The notes beneath the pieces are model-generated. The model made no database searches, was not told where the DNA came from, and worked only from the letters and a program-made list of their open reading frames with translations. DNA of 64,000 nucleotides from Rhodanobacter soli (lineage in GTDB: Bacteria > Pseudomonadota > Gammaproteobacteria > Xanthomonadales > Rhodanobacteraceae): positions 1,240,001-1,304,000 of the forward strand of contig NZ_JBEPSD010000001.1 in NCBI RefSeq assembly GCF_040548735.1. Reading direction: 5' to 3'. Shown here one piece after another: positions 36,737 through 43,470 of the stretch (positions are counted from its first letter, which is position 1; each line of letters starts with the position of its first letter). Made by a program: the position numbers and the translations under genes.

Positions 36737-37944
36737 AAACGACTGCCCGCCTTGCCATCTTCGCCGCTCTGAGCTTCGCCGGCGCGCTGCCCGCGCAAGC
36801 GCAGCAGGATCCGCCGGTCACCATCGACACCCACGTCGACATCCCCTTCGACTACATGGGCGAGCCCCGCTTCGACGTCGGGCACGACACCCGCCTGCTG
36901 GTCGACCTGGGCAAGATGGAGCGCGGCGGCCTGAACGCGGCGTTCTTCGTGATCTGGGTGCCGCAGCACAAGCTCGACGCCGCCGGCTACGCCAAGGCGG
37001 TGAAACAGGCCAGCCAGAAATACGACGGCATCGGCCGCATGCTGATGATGTACCCCGACCGCATCCGCCTGGCCACCACGCCCGAGCAGCTGATGGCCAA
37101 CCACAAGGCCGGCCTGCTCTCGGCGACGATCGAGATCGAGAACGCCTACTCGCTCGGCCACGACATCCACCGCCTCGACGCCGCGTTCGATCGCGGCGCG
37201 CGCTCCGTCGGCCTGGTCCACGTCGGCAACAACGACCTGTGCACCAGTTCGCTGCCCGACACCGAGCATGGCGAGCCGGCGATGAACAGCGCCGGCGACA
37301 AGGGCATGAGCGACTTCGGCCGCGCCGTGGTGAAACGCGCCAACCAGCTCGGCATGATGGTCGACATCTCCCACGCCTCGGACAACTGCGTGCGCGATGC
37401 GCTCAAGGTGTCCAGCACGCCGATCATCGCCTCGCATTCCGGCGCACGCGCCGTGCTCGACCACCCGCGTAACCTGCCCGACGACCTGCTGCGCGCGATC
37501 GCCGCCAAGGGTGGCGTGGTCGATGCCGTGGCCTACAAGGAATTCCTGAAGAAGGATCCGGGCCGCGAGGCCGCGGAAAAGAAACTGCAGAACGCCATCG
37601 CCAAACAGGCCGGTGAGAAGGAATACGACAGCGACAGCGACGACTACCGGCCGGAGATGGAAGCCGGCATGGCCGAGATCCAGAAGAAATACCCGCTGGC
37701 CACCCTGGACGATTACGTGAAGCAGATCCGCCACATGGTGAAGATCGCCGGCATCGACCACGTCGGGATCGCCTCCGACTTCGACGGCGGCGGCGGCATC
37801 ACCGGCTGGAAGGACGCCAGCGAAACCCGCAACGTCACCGCCGCGCTGCGCCGCGCCGGTTTCAGCGACGCCGACATCGCCAAGCTATGGGGCGGCAACC
37901 TGCTGCGCGTGTGGGGCGAGGTCGAGCGCCATGCCCAGCACTGA
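36733..37944 (+). CDS. Exported membrane dipeptidase (M19, renal dipeptidase family)
   Basis: This 403-residue zinc dipeptidase has a signal peptide (RLAIFAALSFAGALPAQA). Metal ligands are H34 and D36 (IDTHVDIP), the bridging glutamate at E136 (IEIENAYSLG), H214 (DISHASDN), H235 (IASHSGARAV), and D349 (GIASDFDGG); H163 is in GLVHVGNND. M19 enzymes hydrolyse many dipeptides including ones with a C-terminal D-residue, which suits murein fragments such as L-Ala-D-Glu. Start and stop overlap both neighbours (ATGA with lysA; 14 nt with the serine hydrolase), so this is part of a tight operon. Confidence 0.93.
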   Translation: MKTTARLAIFAALSFAGALPAQAQQDPPVTIDTHVDIPFDYMGEPRFDVGHDTRLLVDLGKMERGGLNAAFFVIWVPQHKLDAAGYAKAVKQASQKYDGIGRMLMMYPDRIRLATTPEQLMANHKAGLLSATIEIENAYSLGHDIHRLDAAFDRGARSVGLVHVGNNDLCTSSLPDTEHGEPAMNSAGDKGMSDFGRAVVKRANQLGMMVDISHASDNCVRDALKVSSTPIIASHSGARAVLDHPRNLPDDLLRAIAAKGGVVDAVAYKEFLKKDPGREAAEKKLQNAIAKQAGEKEYDSDSDDYRPEMEAGMAEIQKKYPLATLDDYVKQIRHMVKIAGIDHVGIASDFDGGGGITGWKDASETRNVTAALRRAGFSDADIAKLWGGNLLRVWGEVERHAQH

Positions 37945-39532
37945 CGCGAGCGGCTCGCTTTCGCTCTCTCCCCTGCCATGCAGGGGAGGGTTGGGGAGGG
38001 GTGCTCTTGCCCTCCTGCTCCTGCTCGCCGCCCCGGTCGCCACCGCTCAAACCGCCAATCCCTACGACAAGATCGTCGACGCCACCGTCGCCCGCTACCA
38101 CCTGCCCGGCATCGCCGTGGGCGTGATCGAGAACGGGCAGGTCGTCTACACACGCACCGTGGGCGAAACCATTGCCGGCTCGGGCCAGAAGATCACTCCG
38201 CAGACGCTGTTCAAGATCGCCTCCAACAGCAAGGCGATGACCACCGCCCTGCTCGGCCGGCTGGTCGACCAGGGCAAGCTGCGCTGGGACGATCCGGTGA
38301 CGAAGTACCTGCCGCAGTTCCGCATGCACGATCCGTGGGTCACCGCGAACATGCGCGTGGCCGACCTGCTCACCCATTCCAGCGGCCTACCCGAAGGCGG
38401 CGGCGACCTGATGCTGTGGCCGGAGCCGAACGCGTTCACCCGCGCCGACATCATCCACGGCCTGGCCTTCATCAAGCCCGGCTACAGCTTCCGCTCGCAA
38501 TACCAGTACGACAACCTGCTCTACGTGGTCGCCGGCGAAGTAGCCGCCGCCGCGGGCGGCGCGCCCTACGAGACGCTGATGCGGCGCGAAGTATTCGAGC
38601 CGCTGCACCTGGACCGCTGCCAGGTCGGCGCGTGGAACCGCGACACGGTGGGCGACGTGGCCACGCCGCATCGCCGCGACGGCGGCCGCAACGTGCCGAT
38701 CCCCGAAGACGCGGCGATCCCCGCGATCACCTCGGCCGCCGCCGGCGGCATCCGCTGCGACCTCACCGACATGCTGAGCTGGGCCCGCAACTGGCTGGTG
38801 CCCACCACGGCGCAGCTGAAGTGGCTGTCGCCGGTGCAGCGCGGCGTGCTGCAGGCGCCGCACATGCTGATCCCGGTTTCCGAACAGCGCCGTGCATGGG
38901 ACAACACACACGTGATGGCCTACGGCTACGGCTGGCGCATGGCCGACGTCGACGGTCAGTGGAGCGTGTGGCACACCGGCACGCTGAACGGCATGTACTC
39001 GATGCTGGCCCTGCTACCGGACCGCAAGAGCGGCTTCGTGTTCATGATCAACGGCGAGGCGGACGACGCGCGCACCGTGCTCGGCGAGGCACTGATGAAG
39101 CACTTCACCGCACCCGGCGACAGCCGCGACGTGCGCTGGTACGCCGACGCGCTGGAACAGAAGGCGAAGCAGCGGTCGCCGTCCTCGTCCGCCCCGGACA
39201 CCTCGGCGCAGCGACCAGCCAGCGCGGCCGAACTGGCGCGCTGGAGCGGGCAGTATCGTGACCCGTGGTTCGGCGACATCACCCTGTGCCCGCGCGATGG
39301 AAAGATGCATTTCGCCGCCGCGAAATCGCCCACGCTGGCCGGCACGGTGATGCGTCTTGGCGACCGCTACCTCGTGCACTGGGACGGCGGCGAGCTGGAT
39401 GCCTGGCTGGATTTCCACGCGGCCACCGCCAGCCAGCCGATCACCCTGCGCATGGCCAAGCTCGACCCGCAAGGCGACTTCAGCTCCGACTACGAAGATC
39501 TGGATTTCCAGCGCAGTGGGGATTGCCATTGA
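37931..39532 (+). CDS. Exported serine hydrolase (beta-lactamase/PBP-like) with C-terminal extra domain
   Basis: This 533-residue class C beta-lactamase-fold enzyme has S98-x-x-K101 (IASNSKAMTT), Y193-D-N195 (QYQYDNLLYVV) and a third motif HTG (VWHTGTLNG). A ~100-residue beta-rich C-terminal region (about 425-533, DUF3471-like) follows. Relatives act as D-aminopeptidases, DD-peptidases or esterases. The N-terminus is odd: a run encoded by a GC-rich palindromic repeat (37968-37988) leads into the hydrophobic signal segment (ALALLLLLAAPVATA), so the secretion signal appears partly built from repeat DNA. It overlaps both neighbours. Confidence 0.88.
   Translation: MPSTDASGSLSLSPLPCRGGLGRGALALLLLLAAPVATAQTANPYDKIVDATVARYHLPGIAVGVIENGQVVYTRTVGETIAGSGQKITPQTLFKIASNSKAMTTALLGRLVDQGKLRWDDPVTKYLPQFRMHDPWVTANMRVADLLTHSSGLPEGGGDLMLWPEPNAFTRADIIHGLAFIKPGYSFRSQYQYDNLLYVVAGEVAAAAGGAPYETLMRREVFEPLHLDRCQVGAWNRDTVGDVATPHRRDGGRNVPIPEDAAIPAITSAAAGGIRCDLTDMLSWARNWLVPTTAQLKWLSPVQRGVLQAPHMLIPVSEQRRAWDNTHVMAYGYGWRMADVDGQWSVWHTGTLNGMYSMLALLPDRKSGFVFMINGEADDARTVLGEALMKHFTAPGDSRDVRWYADALEQKAKQRSPSSSAPDTSAQRPASAAELARWSGQYRDPWFGDITLCPRDGKMHFAAAKSPTLAGTVMRLGDRYLVHWDGGELDAWLDFHAATASQPITLRMAKLDPQGDFSSDYEDLDFQRSGDCH
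37968..37988. repeat. REP-like palindrome within the coding sequence
   Basis: CTCCCCTGC and GCAGGGGAG (9 bp) around CAT, followed by GGTTGGGGAGGGGT. This resembles the dispersed extragenic palindromes of Xanthomonadales and other Proteobacteria, but here it lies inside the first codons of the serine hydrolase gene. No second copy was seen in the window. Confidence 0.55.
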
Positions 39533-40266
39533 TGATGACCTCGACCTGCCGTCCCCTGCTCCTGTTCGGCTTGCTCATCGCCCTCGGCGTCACCGGCCAC
39601 GCCCATGCCGAGGAGCAACCGCCCACCCTGTCGCCGGCGAAGACCGCCGCCGCGGCGAACCTGGTCGACATCCGCAGCCTGGTGCCGGACATGGCCGAGG
39701 ACATCAAGTACGCCGGTAGCGACAATTTCATGGGCACGCCGGCGGACGGCTATCGCGCGCCGAAATGCCTGCTGCTGCGGCCGGTCGCCGAAGCGCTGGC
39801 GAAGGTCGAGCACGAGCTGCGCGCGCAGCACCGGCGCCTGAAGATCTGGGACTGCTATCGTCCCGCCCGCGCGGTGGCGCACTTCATGCGCTGGGCGCAC
39901 GACCTGGGCGACCAGCGCACCAAGCCGCAACACTATCCCAGGCTGGACAAGTCGACCCTGTTGAACGGCTACATCGCGAAGAGTTCCGGCCACAGCCGCG
40001 GCGCCACCATCGACCTCACCCTGCAGCAATGCGCCGCCGACGGCAGCCACTGCAAGCCGCTGGACATGGGCACCGATTTCGACTTCTTCGACGTGCGCGC
40101 GCATACCGACACGCCCGACGTCACCGCGCAGCAACACGCGAACCGCCTGCTGTTGCGCGACGCGATGCAGCGCGAAGGCTTCCGCAACTATCCGATGGAG
40201 TGGTGGCACTACACCCTCTCGCCGGAACCGACGCCGCATACGCTCTACGACGTGCCGGTGCAATGA
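39532..40266 (+). CDS. ddpX: Exported D-alanyl-D-alanine dipeptidase (VanX/DdpX family, M15)
   Basis: This 244-residue zinc dipeptidase has a signal peptide ending GHAHA. The VanX signature is complete: H154 and D161 in SGHSRGATIDLTL, and E223 and H226 in MEWWHYTL, matching the VanX spacing (H116, D123, E181, H184). It cleaves free D-Ala-D-Ala to D-alanine. Being exported, it would act on periplasmic D-Ala-D-Ala released from pentapeptide stems or taken from outside. It is coupled to the upstream serine hydrolase (TGATGATG) and lies 28 nt before another serine hydrolase. No VanRS/VanHA genes are present, so this is not a vancomycin-resistance cassette. Confidence 0.93.
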   Translation: MMTSTCRPLLLFGLLIALGVTGHAHAEEQPPTLSPAKTAAAANLVDIRSLVPDMAEDIKYAGSDNFMGTPADGYRAPKCLLLRPVAEALAKVEHELRAQHRRLKIWDCYRPARAVAHFMRWAHDLGDQRTKPQHYPRLDKSTLLNGYIAKSSGHSRGATIDLTLQQCAADGSHCKPLDMGTDFDFFDVRAHTDTPDVTAQQHANRLLLRDAMQREGFRNYPMEWWHYTLSPEPTPHTLYDVPVQ

Positions 40267-40294
40267 CGGCACCACGAACAGGGGGGACTCCGCC

Positions 40295-41344
40295 ATGTCA
40301 AAACTGCTTGCCTGCCTCGCACTGACCGTGCTGCTCGGCGGCTGTGCCAGCGACACCAAGCCGGTCGACCCGATCGACGCACTGATGCAGCGCTACACCG
40401 GCGACGTCCCCGGCGCCTCGCTGCTGGTACTCAAGGACGGCAAGCCGATCGTGCGCCGCAGCTACGGCCTGGCCAACCTCGAGGACGACGACAAGACCAC
40501 GCCGGCCACCAACTACCGGCTCGCCTCGGTGAGCAAGCAGTTCACGGCCGCGGCCATCCTGCTGCTGGCCGAAAACGGCCGGCTCAACCTCGACGATCCG
40601 GTGCGCCGCTGGCTGCCTTCGCTGCCGGAAACGGCGGCCACCGTCACGCTGCGCCAGTTGCTCACGCACACCGGCGGCCTGGTCGACTACGAAGACCTGA
40701 TTCCTCCCGGCACCACCGAGCAGGTCAGCGACAACGACGTGCTGCGCCTGCTGTCCGCCACGCCGAAGACCTACTTCGCGCCGGGCACCGCGTACCGCTA
40801 CAGCAACTCGGGCTACGTGCTGCTCGGCCTGGTGGTGGAGCGCGCGTCGGGCATCAGCCTGCCGCTCTACCTGCAGCAGCGCATCTTCCAGCCGCTGCAC
40901 ATGGACCACACATTGCTGTATGAGCGCGGCGGCCCCGACGTGGCGGATCGCGCCTACGGCTACAGCGAGGAAAACGGCAGCTGGACGCGCACCGATCAGA
41001 GCGTCACCAGCGCCACCCGTGGCGACGGCGGCATCTATTCCTCGATCGACGACCTGGCGAAGTGGGACGCCGCGCTGTACGACGACCGCCTGCTCAGCGA
41101 CGCCTCGCGCAAGCTCGCCTTCAGCCCGCACGTGAAGGTCACCGGCGAACCGTACGAGGCAAGCTACGGCTACGGCTGGCGCATCACCGGCGACACCGTG
41201 TGGCATTCCGGCGAGAGCATCGGCTTCCGCAATGTGATCGTGCGCTGGCCGCAGCGGCACCTCACCGTGATCCTGCTCAGCAACCGCAACGATCCGGAGC
41301 CATACCGCACCGCGCTGGCGATCGCCCAGCCTTACCTGCAGTGA
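40295..41344 (+). CDS. Serine hydrolase lipoprotein (beta-lactamase/PBP-like)
   Basis: This 349-residue protein has a lipoprotein signal (LLACLALTVLLGGC, lipid on Cys17) and a class C beta-lactamase fold: S79-x-x-K82 (LASVSKQFTA), Y-S-N (YRYSNSGYVLLG) and HSG (VWHSGESIGF). It is likely anchored to the outer membrane facing the periplasm. The family includes DD-carboxypeptidases and D-amino-acid amidases/peptidases. Its place between the VanX-type dipeptidase and AmiD suggests cleavage of D-Ala from stem peptides (inference). It is shorter than its upstream paralogue and lacks the C-terminal domain. Confidence 0.88.
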   Translation: MSKLLACLALTVLLGGCASDTKPVDPIDALMQRYTGDVPGASLLVLKDGKPIVRRSYGLANLEDDDKTTPATNYRLASVSKQFTAAAILLLAENGRLNLDDPVRRWLPSLPETAATVTLRQLLTHTGGLVDYEDLIPPGTTEQVSDNDVLRLLSATPKTYFAPGTAYRYSNSGYVLLGLVVERASGISLPLYLQQRIFQPLHMDHTLLYERGGPDVADRAYGYSEENGSWTRTDQSVTSATRGDGGIYSSIDDLAKWDAALYDDRLLSDASRKLAFSPHVKVTGEPYEASYGYGWRITGDTVWHSGESIGFRNVIVRWPQRHLTVILLSNRNDPEPYRTALAIAQPYLQ

Positions 41345-41349
41345 TCCCG

Positions 41350-42126
41350 ATGAGAAATCCGCTTGCGCCGACCCGCCTGTTGCGCCGCGCGTCCTTGCTC
41401 TTGCTGGTTGCGCTGCTCGCCGCCTGCGCACCGCTGCCGCCGCGCAATCCGCTGGCCACCTGGGTGCCGTCGCCGAACCACGACATCCGCCGGCCGGTGC
41501 TGATCGTGCTGCACTTCACCAACCAGCACTCGGCGCAGGAAAGCCTGGACACGCTGCGCACGAAGAACAGCGGCGGCCCGGTGAGCTCGCATTACCTGAT
41601 CGGCGCCGACGGCCACATCTACCAGCTGGTGTCCGACCAGTTGCGCGCGTGGCATGGCGGCCCGGGGCACTGGGGCACGATCACCGACATCAACTCCGCC
41701 TCGATCGGTATCGAGCTGGACAACGACGGCACCACGCCGTTCGCGCAACCGCAGATCGACAGCCTGCTGCGCCTGCTCGCCGACCTCACCGACCGCCTGC
41801 ACATCCCGCGCACGCAGATTGTCGGCCATGAGGATTTCGCGCCCACGCGCAAGGACGATCCGGGCCCGCTGTTCCCGTGGCCGCAGCTGGCCGCCGCCGG
41901 CTTCGGCTTGTGGCCGCAGGGCGAACTGATCGATCCGCCGGCCGGCTTCGATCCGTGGATGGCGCTGGGCCTGGTCGGCTACCCGCTGGAAGATCGCGCC
42001 GCCGCGGTGCGCGCGTTCCATCACCACTTCCGCGGCATGCAGGGCGACACGCTGGACGACCAGGACCTGCGCATCCTCTACAACCTGGCGCAGATCGTCG
42101 AGCGCGGCACGCCGCTCACCGATTGA
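41350..42126 (+). CDS. amiD: N-acetylmuramoyl-L-alanine amidase, AmiD-type lipoprotein
   Basis: This 258-residue Amidase_2 (AmpD-fold) protein carries a lipoprotein signal (RASLLLLVALLAAC). Zn ligands and catalytic residues are visible in LIVLHFTNQH, SSHYLIGADGHIYQLV, GIELDNDG and IVGHEDFAPTRKDDPGPLFPW. A C-terminal helical segment (about 205-258) fits the peptidoglycan-binding tail of AmiD. It splits MurNAc from L-Ala of intact or anhydro muropeptides, releasing stem peptides for the other enzymes of the locus. ATG 41350 is used; GTG 41341, overlapping the preceding stop (GTGA), would add three residues. Last gene of the plus-strand arm. Confidence 0.93.
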   Translation: MRNPLAPTRLLRRASLLLLVALLAACAPLPPRNPLATWVPSPNHDIRRPVLIVLHFTNQHSAQESLDTLRTKNSGGPVSSHYLIGADGHIYQLVSDQLRAWHGGPGHWGTITDINSASIGIELDNDGTTPFAQPQIDSLLRLLADLTDRLHIPRTQIVGHEDFAPTRKDDPGPLFPWPQLAAAGFGLWPQGELIDPPAGFDPWMALGLVGYPLEDRAAAVRAFHHHFRGMQGDTLDDQDLRILYNLAQIVERGTPLTD

Positions 42127-42167
42127 CCGTTTCCGCGGACGGGTCGGCGGCCAGTGGCGGCCGCGGC

Positions 42168-42941
42168 TCATTGCCCGGCCGCTGTCCGGAAAGCGGCAGG
42201 ACGCCCGGGTGGGGCGGATCGAGCACCGGCCGTCGAACCGCCCGGCGAAAACGCGAGCACCTGATCGGTATAGGTCTCGACCAGGGCGCTGAACGGCCGG
42301 TTGGCCGAATCGTAGAGCAGCGCGCGATGCTGCAGCACCGCGTGCGGAATGACCAGCGTGCCGGCCCCCGGCACCGCGGCAGCCGGCGTCGCCCCGCCCG
42401 CCGGCAGCGGCGACCACAGCAGCTCGGCGCTCAACGTCCGGCGCCGGAAATGCAGCGGCTGCACCACCTTGCCGAACGGCGTATCGGTGTCGTCGAGCTG
42501 GCGGTTCATCGCCGCGCTCAGGCGGTTCGGCAGGTACCAGTTGTCCGCTTCGGACAGAACGTGATCGCCACACGCCAGCTGCACGCGCCGATACCTCACC
42601 GGCTCGTCCGCATCGATCGCCAACAGCTCGCGGAACCCGGACGGCAACGGCTTTGCCAGGCCACGCACGCGCCGGGCAACGACCCGCGCCGGCGATGCCA
42701 GATGATGCGCGCCGCACCAGCGCTCCAGCGTCAGGGTGGCGCTCGGGTGGCCAAGCAGATCCGCATTCAGCGCCTGCAACGCCGCCGCAGCCGCCTGCCG
42801 ACCGGCCGGTGTATCGGGCCAGCTTGGCGCCGGGCTTCTTGCGAAAGCCGCCGTGGCGCAGGCCAGCGAAACCAGCACGCCAAGGCCGCCGTGGTGGATG
42901 AAACCGCTGATGCGGCGTATGCGGCCATCATCGAGGCGCAT
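42168..42941 (-). CDS. Exported chorismate-lyase-fold (UbiC/DUF98-like) protein
   Basis: This 257-residue protein has a signal peptide (GGLGVLVSLACATAAFARS). The core reads RVVARRVRGLAKP, then YRRVQLACGDHVLSEADNWY, TDTPFGKVVQPLHF and, near the end, RALLYDSANRPFSALVETYT. That order of conserved elements resembles the chorismate pyruvate-lyase/DUF98 fold. An exported version is not expected to make 4-hydroxybenzoate, so it probably binds or degrades another ligand. I assign fold, not function. It is convergent with amiD across a 41-nt gap. An in-frame upstream extension lacks any signal sequence and is rejected. Confidence 0.6.
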   Translation of the reverse strand: MRLDDGRIRRISGFIHHGGLGVLVSLACATAAFARSPAPSWPDTPAGRQAAAAALQALNADLLGHPSATLTLERWCGAHHLASPARVVARRVRGLAKPLPSGFRELLAIDADEPVRYRRVQLACGDHVLSEADNWYLPNRLSAAMNRQLDDTDTPFGKVVQPLHFRRRTLSAELLWSPLPAGGATPAAAVPGAGTLVIPHAVLQHRALLYDSANRPFSALVETYTDQVLAFSPGGSTAGARSAPPGRPAAFRTAAGQ

Positions 42942-43025
42942 GGTCGTCCCTCGTCCGGAAGCAGGTGGGTTGTCCACCATAAACCATGCCGCGCCGGGCT
43001 TCATGCCGCAATCCGCTGCGGCGCT

Positions 43026-43041
43026 GTCACACTTCCAGCCG
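43026..43041. repeat. 16-bp direct repeat, copy 1 (RND 3'-end duplicate)
   Basis: GTCACACTTCCAGCCG is identical to 43455-43470. On the minus strand the neighbourhood reads D-D-R-L-E-V-stop, exactly the C-terminus of the RND pump gene, though the sequence before it diverges. The two copies bracket the small frameshifted gene. Confidence 0.7.
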
Positions 43042-43168
43042 ATCATCGAAATACATGGCCAGCACAGCCGGCTGTCAAGGTGCGCCAGGGCATGGTTGCA
43101 GATCAGGAAAAACATGAGTCATGGGACTACATCGTGAAATTCTGGCCCCGTTTCAGCGTCCTGCTGCG

Positions 43169-43424
43169 ATGAAGGCGGCGGGAAAGATCAGATTCGTCGC
43201 GAAACTGACGGCCTGGATGCTGTTTGCCTGCGGCGTCTTCGTCTTCATCGCGCTGGGGGACAACAAGTACGCATGGATGCCGCAGATGGACCCGTCGATG
43301 GCGCTGCCGCCCGACGACGCTTCCGGCGACCGCGCGATCTTTGCGCTGTTGCCGCGAGAAGGCGTGGGCGGTCGTGCTGGCACTGAGCGCCATCGTGCTG
43401 TGGTCGTCGCGATTCTGGCGTTAG
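43169..43424 (+). pseudogene. Frameshifted small two-TM protein gene
   Basis: The first frame encodes a helix (LTAWMLFACGVFVFIALGD) and a hydrophilic segment up to IFALLPRE near 43365. It then loses its hydrophobic character, while the +1 frame continues with KAWAVVLALSAIVLWSSRFW and a stop at 43424. Joined, the two give an ~84-residue protein with two membrane helices, the second ending in arginine. A single-base change or sequencing error in GCCGCGAGAAGG explains it. I do not recognise the family. It lies between the two copies of the 16-bp repeat. Confidence 0.55.
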
Positions 43425-43454
43425 CGCGGCGTGCCCCGGCACGGCTTCACCAGG

Positions 43455-43470
43455 GTCACACTTCCAGCCG
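43455..43470. repeat. 16-bp direct repeat, copy 2 (3' end of RND pump gene)
   Basis: GTCACACTTCCAGCCG; contains the stop codon and last codons of the RND pump gene on the minus strand. See copy 1 at 43026-43041. Confidence 0.7.

Noticed and set aside
39532..40266. Vancomycin-resistance cassette
   Set aside because: Only the VanX-type dipeptidase is present; no VanH, VanA-type ligase or VanRS regulators, and the enzyme is exported.
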